This document shows positions 42,666 through 51,451 of a stretch of 64,000 nucleotides of DNA, piece after piece. The stretch is from Ruania rhizosphaerae (GTDB lineage Bacteria; Actinomycetota; Actinomycetes; Actinomycetales; Beutenbergiaceae). Below the pieces are notes generated by a model. It had not been told where the DNA came from. It worked only from the letters and a program-made list of their open reading frames with translations, and did no database searches. The stretch lies in assembly GCF_009805705.1 (NCBI RefSeq), contig NZ_VSMB01000002.1:372001-436000 (forward strand). The letters run 5' to 3'. The stretch's first letter is position 1. Every line of letters begins with the position of its first letter. The position numbers and the translations under genes were made by a program.

Positions 42666-43139
42666 GTGCCGCCAGCACCGCCCCGGTCCGAGGCCGATGC
42701 GCGCCCTGGTCACGACCGCGAGCGATCTGCCAGGGATGACACCGCGGAACTGATGGCCCAGCGATACGGGCAGCGTCCGGGAGATGCCGCACGCCGGCGC
42801 CGCTGGACCTGGGTGGTCGCTTCGATCTGCGCAGTCCTGGGCCTGGCCGCGTTGACCATGGTGTCGGTCCAGTTCTTCGAACCGACTGTCACGTCGCAGG
42901 ACGTCGGTTTCGAAGTGGTCGATGCCGAGACAGTCCGGGTGACCTTCGACGTCTCCCGTCCGGTCGGCCGCGAGGCCCAGTGCACGCTGGAGGCCCTGCA
43001 CACCGGATTCGGGCAGGTCGGACTCCTCGAGGTCCCGGTACCAGCCAGCACGGAACACACGACCAGGATGACCGCGGAGATCGCGACCACCGAGCTGGCG
43101 ACCACGGGCATCGTGCGGGAGTGCCGGCTCATCGACTGA
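42666..43139 (+). CDS. DUF4307 membrane protein
   Basis: A protein of 157 residues: a charged N-terminal cytosolic part with AELMAQRYGQRP, one transmembrane helix (WTWVVASICAVLGLAALTMV) and an outside domain with the DUF4307 pattern VRVTFDVSRPVGREAQCTLE and an end GIVRECRLID. The two cysteines could form a disulfide. It sits between mca and greA just as in M. tuberculosis (Rv1081c, from memory). Function unknown. The start is the GTG at 42666. Confidence 0.85.
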   Translation: MPPAPPRSEADARPGHDRERSARDDTAELMAQRYGQRPGDAARRRRWTWVVASICAVLGLAALTMVSVQFFEPTVTSQDVGFEVVDAETVRVTFDVSRPVGREAQCTLEALHTGFGQVGLLEVPVPASTEHTTRMTAEIATTELATTGIVRECRLID

Positions 43140-43351
43140 GCCGAGTGCCCAAGCGGTTCGCACACGGCTCCTGCAGCGACTCACCGGGCCCGGAATCGCA
43201 CGTTCTGGCCCGAACGCGCTATCATGACTGTTTCCCGCCGCCCCGGTGCGGCCGCACATAGGCTAGCCAGCCCGGGGGCCGGAACTCCCGCACACCCACA
43301 TCGCGGTGTGATGCGGTCGAGCACCGGCCAACGCAGATTGAAGGAGGAACC

Positions 43352-43831
43352 GTGTCCGAGACCACGTGGCTGACCAAGGACGCATTCGAACGTCTTCAGG
43401 CGGAGTACGACCACCTCATCAGTGTCGGCCGGACCGAGATCGCCAATCGCATCGAGGCCGCGCGCGACGAGGGGGACCTGAAGGAGAACGGGGGCTACCA
43501 CGCCGCTCGCGAGGAGCAGGCCAAGCAGGAGGCTCGCATCCGTCAGCTCGACGACCTGCTGCGCAACGCCGAGGTCGGAGAGGCACCTGCCGATGATGGC
43601 GTGGTCGAACCCGGCATGGTCGTCACGGCGAAGGTCGCCGGCGATGAGATGGTCTTCCTGCTCGGATCCCGCGAAGTGGCCGGGGACACGGACTTGGACG
43701 TGTACTCCTCGGGCTCCCCGCTCGGATCGGCGATCCTCGGCAAGAAGGTCGGGGAGAAGGCCTCCTACGAGGCACCCAACGGCAAGACCATCGCCGTGGA
43801 GATCATCAAGGCAACGCCCTTCTCCGGCTGA
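43352..43831 (+). CDS. greA: transcription elongation factor GreA
   Basis: A protein of 159 residues. The N-terminal coiled coil carries the acidic tip ARDEGDLKENGGYHAAREEQ that enters the RNA polymerase secondary channel, and the C-terminal FKBP-like domain ends ILGKKVGEKASYEAPNGKTI. It rescues backtracked polymerase by stimulating transcript cleavage. The GTG start at 43352 has an ideal GAAGGAGG upstream. A strong hairpin terminator follows. Confidence 0.96.
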   Translation: MSETTWLTKDAFERLQAEYDHLISVGRTEIANRIEAARDEGDLKENGGYHAAREEQAKQEARIRQLDDLLRNAEVGEAPADDGVVEPGMVVTAKVAGDEMVFLLGSREVAGDTDLDVYSSGSPLGSAILGKKVGEKASYEAPNGKTIAVEIIKATPFSG

Positions 43832-43847
43832 GGCTGCCTACACACGT

Positions 43848-43882
43848 GATGCCCGCCCGGTCGCTCAGATCGGGCGGGCATC
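43848..43882. terminator. strong bidirectional hairpin after greA
   Basis: Perfect 12-base stem GATGCCCGCCCG / CGGGCGGGCATC with an 11-base loop, 16 bases past greA and about 70 bases before the end of the convergent AI-2E-family gene. Confidence 0.85.
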
Positions 43883-43951
43883 GTCGTCCCTCGGGCACGA
43901 GGACGGCGGAGCTCACCGTCGCGGGACGATTCCGCCAAGGCAGCGCTCACC

Positions 43952-45283
43952 TCAGCCGGGTGGCCCTTCCGGCGCGCTCTGCGTCCCGGGGTCCTGGACC
44001 TCAGCGTTGCGGCGCCGCTTGCGCCGGCGCAGGCGTGGTTCGAACGGTGCAGGTTCGGGCCGGCCCGCGAGGAAACTGACGACAGTGTTGCCGACCGCGA
44101 TGACCGGAACCGCGAACAGTGCACCGACCACTCCCCCGATGATGGTGCCGGTGGTCACCCCGAGCAGCACAGCGACGGGGTGCAGCTTGAGGGCGCGGCT
44201 CATGAGGATCGGCTGCAGCAGGTGAGACTCTGCCTGCTGCACGAGCAGCACCACACCGAGCATCGCCAGCGCGATCCACGGCCCTTGGTCGACCATTGCC
44301 ACGGCGACGGCGATCGATCCGGTCACGATCGCACCGACGATCGGGATGAATGACCCGACGAACACCAGCACCCCAAGCGGCAGCGCGAGCGGGACACCAA
44401 GGATCCAGGCGCCGAGCCCGATACCAACGCCGTCAATGAAGGCCACGAGGAGCTGGGTGCGGGCGTACACGCTGAGGCTGACCCAGCCCCGCTGGCCCGC
44501 GCCGTCGACCCGCTCCCAGGTGGCGCGGGGGAACAACTGCACCACCCAGTTCCAGACGACACGGCCTTCCTTGAGGAAGAAGAAGAGGCAGAAGATCGCG
44601 ATCAGGGCACCGGCCACGACGTGCCCGACGGAGGTGCCCACGGAGAGAGCGCCGCTGAAGATCTGCTGGGCGTTCGCCTCGAGCTGGTCCTGGATCTGGG
44701 CGATGTAGTTGTTCAGCTCTTCGGTGGACAGCTGCAACGGCCCGGTACTCAGCCATCCCAGGAACTCCTGGATTCCCTCCCAGGCCGTGTCCGCCAGGTC
44801 CCGGATGCCGGAGGCGATCGAGGCGCCCGCCAGAGTCAGCAGGCCACCGATCACCACGATCGTCGCCAGCAGGGTGCCGACTGTGGCGAGCGTGCGCGGG
44901 ATCCCTCGCCGATCGAGCCAGTTGACCAGCGGCGAGAGCAGCGAGGAGACGAGGAGGGCCACCAGAACCGGGACGACGACCGTCTTGATCTGGGCGAGGG
45001 CGACGGCAGCCACGGAGATCGCGAGCACGATGATGACGAATCGCCAGGACCACGCCGCAGCTGCCCGGATCGGGCGAGTCACGGGGGAGGTCGGGTCAGC
45101 GTCCGGATGGGCCGGCCCTGCGCTGCCGGCCGACGACGTGCTGGACGCGGCCGGCACCTGGCCACGATCGGACCCGACGGCTGCGGTGGACACACCGGAC
45201 GCCTGTGGTGCGTCGCGTTCGGCTACGTCATTCTCGGGCACCGTCGAATCGTCCTCGGGCTGACGCTCGTGAGTATGCGACAT
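43952..45283 (-). CDS. AI-2E family transporter (UPF0118/PerM)
   Basis: A protein of 443 residues. About 70 low-complexity residues at the N-terminus precede eight hydrophobic segments of the AI-2E/PerM family, with the hallmark PVLVALLVSSLLSPLVNWLD, a central amphipathic part (STEELNNYIAQIQDQLEANA) and VLVFVGSFIPIVGAIVTGSI. Members are linked to autoinducer export or sodium/proton exchange; cargo cannot be told. The basic C-terminus (PRLRRRKRRRNAE) is cytosolic. It lies downstream of the pyruvyl transferase gene on the same strand with a 115-base gap. Confidence 0.88.
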   Translation of the reverse strand: MSHTHERQPEDDSTVPENDVAERDAPQASGVSTAAVGSDRGQVPAASSTSSAGSAGPAHPDADPTSPVTRPIRAAAAWSWRFVIIVLAISVAAVALAQIKTVVVPVLVALLVSSLLSPLVNWLDRRGIPRTLATVGTLLATIVVIGGLLTLAGASIASGIRDLADTAWEGIQEFLGWLSTGPLQLSTEELNNYIAQIQDQLEANAQQIFSGALSVGTSVGHVVAGALIAIFCLFFFLKEGRVVWNWVVQLFPRATWERVDGAGQRGWVSLSVYARTQLLVAFIDGVGIGLGAWILGVPLALPLGVLVFVGSFIPIVGAIVTGSIAVAVAMVDQGPWIALAMLGVVLLVQQAESHLLQPILMSRALKLHPVAVLLGVTTGTIIGGVVGALFAVPVIAVGNTVVSFLAGRPEPAPFEPRLRRRKRRRNAEVQDPGTQSAPEGPPG

Positions 45284-45398
45284 GTGCGCTGCTATCCCCT
45301 CCTCGGCGATAGCCGTCAGGGTACCTCCCGGCTACCGGTCTGACCGGCAACCACGAGTCGATCGGGCGCCCTCACGGCGCACCCCTGCGCAACAACTG

Positions 45399-46712
45399 TC
45401 AGACAAGCCCGAGGGCGGGCCGGGCTGACCTCTCGGCCGCATCCAGCCGATCCGCCGCCGACACCGCTCTCTCAGCCATCTGCTCCAGGCGGGACTGCGC
45501 CTGCTCGCGCATCCGAGCGGTCAGCTCCCGAGCGGGCCCGCCACCGTCGGCGACCAGTTCAGCCAGCGCATCGGCGAGACGTTCGGCGGCGTCGTGCGCT
45601 TCGATCTCCACCACCCGTTCCGGCGCACCGAGATCGGCGAACATCGCGCCCTTGATCGTCTCCGTGGGTTGACGCAGGTACAGCGACGGCGTGCCAACCG
45701 CGGTGGCCAGGATCGGCGAGTGGCAGTCCATCGAGAGCACTGCGGCCGCCTGCCGGTACACCGCTGTCGCTGTCGGGAGGTCCCAGTACTCGGCCAGCAC
45801 CCGCACCCGTGGCGCCACATCACGGGGAAGGATCCGCGGGAAGTGTTCCGCGGCAAGCTGCACCGCATAGCTCATCTCGGGTCCGATGAGCACGTCCTGC
45901 CCGGTGCGGCGCACCCAGGAGGTGATCGCCGAGGCCAGTACGGCCATGTCCTGCTCGTCATGAGCAGCATTGACGGCGTCCTTGTAGTGGTCCAGCTGCT
46001 CGGGCGCCCGGTTGTAGATGCGGTGGTAGGGCGCATACCGCGAGCGCGGTACAGCGACGAGGAACCCGGGGCGCAAGCCGAGTTCGGTGATGAGCGCGGC
46101 TGCCGCGTGGTCGTCGGCGAGGTCGTAAGCGAACGTCGCGTCGGGCCCCCACTCCAGGCATGGTGCGCCCGTGCTCTGACCGGCGAGGTAGTCACGACTG
46201 AGGGAGTCGCGGCAGTACAGGAACGCCGCACCGGCGAACAGGTCACGGTCCCGCTCGTACATGTAGTCGCCGGGCAGCGCCTCAATCTGCGCACGCGCCT
46301 GTGCCAAGGTGCTCGGGGTGAGCAGACCGAACGGGTCATAGGTGATGCCGAAGACGCCGTAGGGACGTCCGGTGCGCTGCCACCGGTACATGTCCCGGCC
46401 CGCCACCAGTCCGCTGCCGGAGCCGTGCACGAGCAGATCCGCCTCCTCCCAGGCCCGGGCGAGCTCAGGTGTGCTGGCCACGTCGTGCTCGTCGAACCGT
46501 CCCTCGACGATCTCCAGCCAGGGCTGGCGCTCGGCGAACATCGCACGTTCACGATCGTTCAGGCGCATCGCCCACAGCGTGATCCTCGCCTCCGGGTCAG
46601 CTTCGTGCAGTACCGCCGCCGCGCCGGGCGAGTGCGCAACGTCGCCGATGTTCACGGTCGCCCAGGATGAACGCAGCAGGATCCGGCGGGCAGAGGCAGC
46701 GGTGGTGGTCAC
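45399..46712 (-). CDS. polysaccharide pyruvyl transferase family protein
   Basis: A protein of 437 residues of the PS_pyruv_trans (CsaB/WcaK) family, which moves pyruvate from PEP onto sugar residues as a ketal. Signs are the opening LLRSSWATVNIGDVAHSPGA, ADLLVHGSGSGLVAG and the C-terminal glycosyltransferase-B-like RQAAAVLSMDCHSPILATAV followed by GTPSLYLRQPTETIKG. No signal peptide, so it acts in the cytoplasm. It follows the Tat-exported toroid-like gene after 38 bases and is probably in the same LacI-controlled operon. That makes a role in modifying a glycan likely. The start is a GTG at 46712. Confidence 0.85.
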   Translation of the reverse strand: MTTTAASARRILLRSSWATVNIGDVAHSPGAAAVLHEADPEARITLWAMRLNDRERAMFAERQPWLEIVEGRFDEHDVASTPELARAWEEADLLVHGSGSGLVAGRDMYRWQRTGRPYGVFGITYDPFGLLTPSTLAQARAQIEALPGDYMYERDRDLFAGAAFLYCRDSLSRDYLAGQSTGAPCLEWGPDATFAYDLADDHAAAALITELGLRPGFLVAVPRSRYAPYHRIYNRAPEQLDHYKDAVNAAHDEQDMAVLASAITSWVRRTGQDVLIGPEMSYAVQLAAEHFPRILPRDVAPRVRVLAEYWDLPTATAVYRQAAAVLSMDCHSPILATAVGTPSLYLRQPTETIKGAMFADLGAPERVVEIEAHDAAERLADALAELVADGGGPARELTARMREQAQSRLEQMAERAVSAADRLDAAERSARPALGLV

Positions 46713-46750
46713 GGGGAAGGTTCTCCAGGATTCAGGTAGTCGGGCGGATG

Positions 46751-49015
46751 TCAGGACGAGGTGGGCAGGTGCGTGGTCGAGACGCGCACTCCCGTGGTGC
46801 TGTGCAGCCGCGCAAGCACGACGGCTCGAACATCCGGGTCATCGGTCCGCACACGTCGACGCAGGCCCTCCCCCGGAGCGAGCAACTGGTGGTCCGTACC
46901 GCCGGTCCCAGCGATGCGCACGTCCACGGCAGTCGGTTCGAGGTTCACGGCGTGCACGTCGAGGTACCGCCCGCTCAGATCGTCGACGACGGTGCCGGTC
47001 GTGGCCACAGCAACGTCACCGGAGACAGTGGTCATGTCGACGGTGGTCAGCTCCAGCGTGATCGTGCCGGGATGATCGATCCAGCACCGGGTGACGTTGT
47101 GGGTGCCCGCGGGGAAGTACCACTTCGAGGTCGACTCCAACCGCACCGGCAAGGCCGCACCCCAGGAGAACAGGAAGCGGTGCGTGCCGCGGGTCACCGC
47201 CATCCAGGTGGCGGTGGTGGAGACCGTGGCCTGACCGCCACCCCAGTGAGTTCCGTCGGAGAGTTCGACCTCATCCTCGGCCAACAGCAGCAAGGGAATG
47301 CGTTCCTGGGCAGCGCCGTTCGTGGTCACGGTGCGCTCGATGCCGTTCTGGTGATGGACGACGTCGGTACTCACGATGCCGTCGGCACTCACCGAGCGGG
47401 TGGTGAAGGTGCCAGTGACGGCGGACAGGTCGCCTGCCGTCAGCGGTGCGCCGCCGGCATCAGGGCCAGCGTAGTAGGTGACCGTGGAGTCGGTCAGAGC
47501 ACTGTCCACGTCCGCCCCCTCAGGCCCTGCTCCTGGAACGAATGTGGTCCACCAGGAGTCGAAGTACCCGTTCAGTGAGCAGACAATCGTCCCGGCATCA
47601 GGATGCCAATAGAGGCCGGTACCGGTCCGCGCACGCCCCTCGATCTCACCGTCGACGGCAGCCGTGTAGTAACCGGGACGGCGCACGAACAGCATGTCCT
47701 GGTCGAGCGTGCCTTCCCGGTGCTCGGTGAAGGTGCTCTCGGCGAGTGGGCGCATCGCGGCAAACTGGGCGAGCCGGGAGGTACCGGAGACATTCTCTGG
47801 CGCGTCGGGCACATGCATCCACAGCCGTGGCGACGTCGCTCCCTTGGCGAGCGGCGCCACCGGATCGGGGCTGGATGCCCACTGAGTGCGCTTCTGATGC
47901 TTCTTTCCCGAACTGACGTGCAGGGCCCCGAGCATCGGCACCTCAGGCACGAACACGCGCGAGAGTGCGGACCGATCGTCGGCGTCGGCTGGGGTGTCGT
48001 CCCGTGAGACTCCGAAGTTGCGCGCCGAGGCGGCGGAGAGGGTGGCGAACGCCGTGGTACCGGGCTCGCGAAGGAGGACGTACTGCGCGAAGTCCATCCA
48101 GTCCTCGGCCATCTGCACGAGCGTCGGGTTGCCGGTGATGAGGTACAGATCAGCAAGGTCGGGCAGCATCACGGTCGCGTTGTAGGCCAGGTCGAAACCG
48201 ACCGGATCATGAAAGTACCCGGCGGGCGCTCGGCCTTCGTCGGCGAGCAACTCGATCCGGTCATCCAGGTCCGCGGCAATGGCGGCATCGCCGAGAACCT
48301 CAGCCGTGTGCCCCACTCCTGCCAACGCCGCCGCGATCTGGTTGGTATACCGGATCGGGAGTTGCCAGTGGTACGTCGTGGTGTCGAGCAGGTAGGCGCA
48401 CGCGGAGCGAAGCGCAGACTCGATCGCAGGCAGCCGCGCGGTCAGCACACCTTGACGGTCGAGGTCGCCATAGGCGCTGGCCAGCGCCACGGCACCGAAC
48501 CCGGTGGCTGCCAGGCTGTTGGCTTGGTAATCGACGGGAAAGGCGCCGTTCGCACCCTGCAGACCGAGGTAGTAGCCGATCGCCGCATCCAGGCGCCCGG
48601 CCAGGTTCGCGTCGAGGTAGTAGGGGTTCCAGGGGCGGTCGTTGGTCAGGAACCAGGCCAGGGTCGCGACATGCTCCATGATGCGGGAGTTGTTCTCGAC
48701 GTTCGGTGTACGCCACCAGCCGTCTTCCATCCACCCGTACGTGGCCGGATCGTCGTCGACCACGCTGTTCGCAAGCGGTGCCAGGATCATCAGATAGCCG
48801 GCGAAGACCTGCTCCTCAGGCGCAAAGTGAGAGCGGTCCGGCAGGCCGGCGGGAAGGGGCGCCACCAGTGGGAGCACCGTTCCCGCCGAGGTGGCATGGG
48901 CAGGGCCGGCCGTGATCGGTCCGGAGAGGATCGCCGTCGCGCTGAGCGCACCGACACCGAGCACGGTTCGGCGGGTCAGGGGCGGCAGTTCGTGTCGCGG
49001 GCTCGTCTCAGTCAT
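46751..49015 (-). CDS. Tat-exported protein with predicted alpha/alpha-toroid, function unknown
   Basis: A protein of 754 residues. A twin-arginine signal peptide (PLTRRTVLGVGALSATAILS) is followed by a helical part (about 60-370) whose repeated aromatic motifs, for example DDPATYGWMEDGWWRTPNVE and LAWFLTNDRPWNPYYLDANL, look like an (alpha/alpha) toroid as in heparinase-type lyases and GH families. The C-terminal 380 residues are beta-rich (IEGRARTGTGLYWHPDAGTI). The arrangement resembles polysaccharide lyases of the heparinase II/PL8 kind, but I cannot assign a family. The ATG at 49015 has AAGGAG upstream, and a LacI-type operator lies 44 bases ahead. Confidence 0.8.
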   Translation of the reverse strand: MTETSPRHELPPLTRRTVLGVGALSATAILSGPITAGPAHATSAGTVLPLVAPLPAGLPDRSHFAPEEQVFAGYLMILAPLANSVVDDDPATYGWMEDGWWRTPNVENNSRIMEHVATLAWFLTNDRPWNPYYLDANLAGRLDAAIGYYLGLQGANGAFPVDYQANSLAATGFGAVALASAYGDLDRQGVLTARLPAIESALRSACAYLLDTTTYHWQLPIRYTNQIAAALAGVGHTAEVLGDAAIAADLDDRIELLADEGRAPAGYFHDPVGFDLAYNATVMLPDLADLYLITGNPTLVQMAEDWMDFAQYVLLREPGTTAFATLSAASARNFGVSRDDTPADADDRSALSRVFVPEVPMLGALHVSSGKKHQKRTQWASSPDPVAPLAKGATSPRLWMHVPDAPENVSGTSRLAQFAAMRPLAESTFTEHREGTLDQDMLFVRRPGYYTAAVDGEIEGRARTGTGLYWHPDAGTIVCSLNGYFDSWWTTFVPGAGPEGADVDSALTDSTVTYYAGPDAGGAPLTAGDLSAVTGTFTTRSVSADGIVSTDVVHHQNGIERTVTTNGAAQERIPLLLLAEDEVELSDGTHWGGGQATVSTTATWMAVTRGTHRFLFSWGAALPVRLESTSKWYFPAGTHNVTRCWIDHPGTITLELTTVDMTTVSGDVAVATTGTVVDDLSGRYLDVHAVNLEPTAVDVRIAGTGGTDHQLLAPGEGLRRRVRTDDPDVRAVVLARLHSTTGVRVSTTHLPTSS

Positions 49016-49058
49016 GGTGCTGTGCTCCTTCTGTGCGTAGGTGCGTCGTTGCTCCCGT

Positions 49059-49078
49059 GAGATGGAACGTTGCATCAT
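49059..49078. promoter_or_regulatory. LacI-type operator upstream of the Tat-exported protein
   Basis: GAGATGGAACGTTGCATCAT, which matches the perfect 20-base palindrome at 55521-55540 at 14 positions and keeps the central CG and the GATG/GCATC half-sites. Confidence 0.6.
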
Positions 49079-49159
49079 GCGGCGACAGCCTGTCAAGCGG
49101 CACCTGACCGGCAAGGGCGCCGCAGCAGGCGTCAGAGCGCGAACGTCAGGGTACGAGCG

Positions 49160-50167
49160 TCAGGGCGCTTCGGCGGTCGATCCGCGCACGATCACGCGGG
49201 GCGCCGGATCATCGACAACCTCGTCCACCCGCGCGCCACCATCGATCATCGCGGCGAGGGCGGACTGCCCGGCGTAACCGAGTTCGTAGAAGGGCATCTT
49301 CAGCGTGGTCAGCGCCGGCCGGGTGAAGTCAGCCGCCTCGATATCGTGGTAGCCGATCACGGACAGTTCTTCGGGGACGCGGATGCCCATATCGGCAGCG
49401 GCGCCGAGCACACCGGTGGCGGTCGTGGAGTTCGACACGAGCATGGCCGTCGGGCGCTGCCCACCGCCGAGGATCGACCGAGCAGCTTCGTACCCATCCT
49501 TCGGCGCGAAGCCGACGGGGCAGACCCACTCCTCACGCACCTCGTGGCCACCGTCGGCCAGCGCCTCACGGAACCCGACACGGCGCTCGTCATCGGCGAA
49601 GTAGCCGATGGTGCCGCCGACGAAGGCGATCCGTTCGTGACCCAGACCGGTCAGATAGTCCGTCGCCACGCGGGCACCTCGACGATGGTTGAGCTGGACG
49701 CCGCCGCGGTCAGTGGCAGTCTTCCCGTGGTCGAGCTGGACCACCGAGTACTGGCGCTTCGCACTCTTCATGTCCATCTCGAACGTGTGCGGGGACCGGA
49801 GCAGCAGTCCGTCCACTCGCCCCTCCCCGACGAGCTTTCGCAGCAGGTTCGACTCAGGCAGGATCCGATTCGCCTCGGTCAGGATGAGCACATACCCGGT
49901 CGCCTCGGCCGCGTCCTGAATACCGCGGAGCATCTCGGCGTACACCGGGATACCGAGTTGCGGAATCACGCCCGCGACCAGACCGGACTTGGCCAGGCGC
50001 AATGACCGTGCCGCATGATTGGGCACGTACTGCATCTCGTCCACGATCCGCAGCACCCGGTCACGGACGGCGGCGCTGGTGCGTACGTGCTTGCTCCCGT
50101 TCAGCACGGCGGAGACCACCGAGACGGAGACACCGGCCCGCTCGGCCACATCGCGCAAGGTGGTCAT
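49160..50167 (-). CDS. LacI-family transcriptional regulator
   Basis: A protein of 335 residues. The N-terminal helix-turn-helix and hinge are TTLRDVAERAGVSVSVVSAV, then LNGSKHVR and MQYVPNHAARSLR, followed by a periplasmic-binding-protein-like sugar domain (GLVAGVIPQLGIPVYAEMLR, GLGHERIAFVGGTIGYFADD, TTLKMPFYELGYAGQSALAA). It lies between the permease genes and the secreted-protein gene and probably recognises the palindromes seen at 49059, 50337 and 55521, with a weak site in front of its own gene. Inducer unknown, likely the sugar imported by this locus. Start is the ATG at 50167. Confidence 0.92.
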   Translation of the reverse strand: MTTLRDVAERAGVSVSVVSAVLNGSKHVRTSAAVRDRVLRIVDEMQYVPNHAARSLRLAKSGLVAGVIPQLGIPVYAEMLRGIQDAAEATGYVLILTEANRILPESNLLRKLVGEGRVDGLLLRSPHTFEMDMKSAKRQYSVVQLDHGKTATDRGGVQLNHRRGARVATDYLTGLGHERIAFVGGTIGYFADDERRVGFREALADGGHEVREEWVCPVGFAPKDGYEAARSILGGGQRPTAMLVSNSTTATGVLGAAADMGIRVPEELSVIGYHDIEAADFTRPALTTLKMPFYELGYAGQSALAAMIDGGARVDEVVDDPAPRVIVRGSTAEAP

Positions 50168-50219
50168 GAGAGGGGATGCTAACACCCGGCCGGTTCGTCA
50201 TCTCCGCAGGTGAGGGCAC

Positions 50220-50235
50220 GATGCAACCTTCAATC
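50220..50235. promoter_or_regulatory. weak LacI-type operator upstream of the LacI gene
   Basis: GATGCAACCTTCAATC matches the core of the palindrome at 55523-55538 in 11 of 16 bases and lies about 53 bases upstream of the regulator's ATG. Possible autoregulation; weak on its own. Confidence 0.3.
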
Positions 50236-50336
50236 TTCAGACCACGAGAACCGGGTTCGGCCACCGGCCCACGCGGTCCGAGGGCGGGTCCACCTTGACG
50301 AGCGCACCATTGCGGACTAACGTCCCGGAGCAGCAG

Positions 50337-50356
50337 TAGATGCATCGTTAAATCAG
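50337..50356. promoter_or_regulatory. LacI-type operator upstream of the CUT1 permease genes
   Basis: TAGATGCATCGTTAAATCAG matches the palindrome at 55521-55540 at 15 of 20 positions, with the left half-site GATGCATCG intact. It lies about 57 bases before the permease start. Confidence 0.65.
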
Positions 50357-50413
50357 ATGGATCTCACGCCCACGACCAGGTACGGCCCAAGGATGGGTCG
50401 AAAGGAGCGCGGC

Positions 50414-51451
50414 ATGGCAGTAACCACCGGAGGTCGAGGTGCACGCTCGCCCCGGCCCGAGGTGAGCGGATCGCCCGACGACGCACCGCCGTCAGGAGGC
50501 GCGACGAAGACGAGCCGCTCCCCTGCGCCGAACCGGAAGACGACCTGGTGGGCCCGGCTCAAACGGGATAAGTTCCTGCTCCTGCTCGCCGTTCCCGGAG
50601 TCTTCCTGGTGCTGCTGTTCCAGTACGTACCGCTGATCGGCAACATCATCGCGTTCAAGGACTACCAGCCCTACCTCAGCATCTGGGAATCCCCGTGGGT
50701 GGGCCTGGAGAACTTCGACATCATCTTCACTGGCGACCCGGCGTTCATCAACGCCCTGATCAACACGCTGGTGATCTCCTTCGTGCAGATCGTGCTGGTC
50801 TTCCCCATACCAATCGCGCTCGCCCTGCTCCTCAACTCGCTGCTGAGCGAGAAGATCAAGCGGACCGTGCAATCGATCCTGTACCTGCCGCACTTCATGT
50901 CCTGGGTGATCGTGGTCGCGACCTTCCAGCACATGCTGGGCGATGCCGGGCTTTACAACACCTGGGCCCGCGAGCACAACATCTTCGAGATCAACCTCAT
51001 CGGCGAACCGGAGCTGTTCATCACGCTCATCACCTCGCAGGTGATCTGGAAGGACGCCGGATGGGGAACGATCATCTTCCTCGCGGCCATCTCCCGAGTG
51101 AGCATCGAGCTCTACGAGGCTGTGGCCATCGACGGTGGCGGGCGCATGCGCCAGCTGTGGCATGTCACCCTCCCGGCGATCCGCGGGGTGATCATTCTCC
51201 TGCTCATCCTCAAGCTCGGCGACGTGCTCACCGTCGGTTTCGAGCAGATCTACCTGCAACAGGCACCCGTGGGCCGTGAAGCCTCGGAAGTGCTCGACAC
51301 CTATGTCTACAACTACGGCGTCATCGGCGGGAACTGGGGCGCCTCGGCCGCCGTCGGGCTGGTCAAGGGTCTGGTGGGCACGTTGCTCGTGCTCGGCGCG
51401 AACAAGATCGCGCACCTGTTCGGTGAGAGAGGGGTGTACTCCAAGTGGTGA
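50414..51451 (+). CDS. CUT1 sugar ABC transporter permease (LplB type)
   Basis: A protein of 345 residues. A 50-residue polar N-terminus is followed by six hydrophobic helices and the EAA loop that contacts the ATPase (YEAVAIDGGGRMRQLWHVTL then PAIRG). The opening KDKFLLL-like helix and the FKDYQPYLSIWESPWVGLEN segment are typical of LplB/YteP-type permeases for oligosaccharides or their uronic derivatives. The ATG at 50414 has a perfect AAAGGAG upstream; an ATG at 50357 lies in the operator region and is less likely. It overlaps the second permease gene by 7 bases. Confidence 0.92.
   Translation: MAVTTGGRGARSPRPEVSGSPDDAPPSGGATKTSRSPAPNRKTTWWARLKRDKFLLLLAVPGVFLVLLFQYVPLIGNIIAFKDYQPYLSIWESPWVGLENFDIIFTGDPAFINALINTLVISFVQIVLVFPIPIALALLLNSLLSEKIKRTVQSILYLPHFMSWVIVVATFQHMLGDAGLYNTWAREHNIFEINLIGEPELFITLITSQVIWKDAGWGTIIFLAAISRVSIELYEAVAIDGGGRMRQLWHVTLPAIRGVIILLLILKLGDVLTVGFEQIYLQQAPVGREASEVLDTYVYNYGVIGGNWGASAAVGLVKGLVGTLLVLGANKIAHLFGERGVYSKW

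Noticed and set aside
43140-43351. Possible structured RNA (riboswitch-like) leader ahead of greA
   Set aside because: GC-rich with several short self-complementary pieces, but I recognise no known riboswitch class and greA has an ordinary ribosome-binding site.
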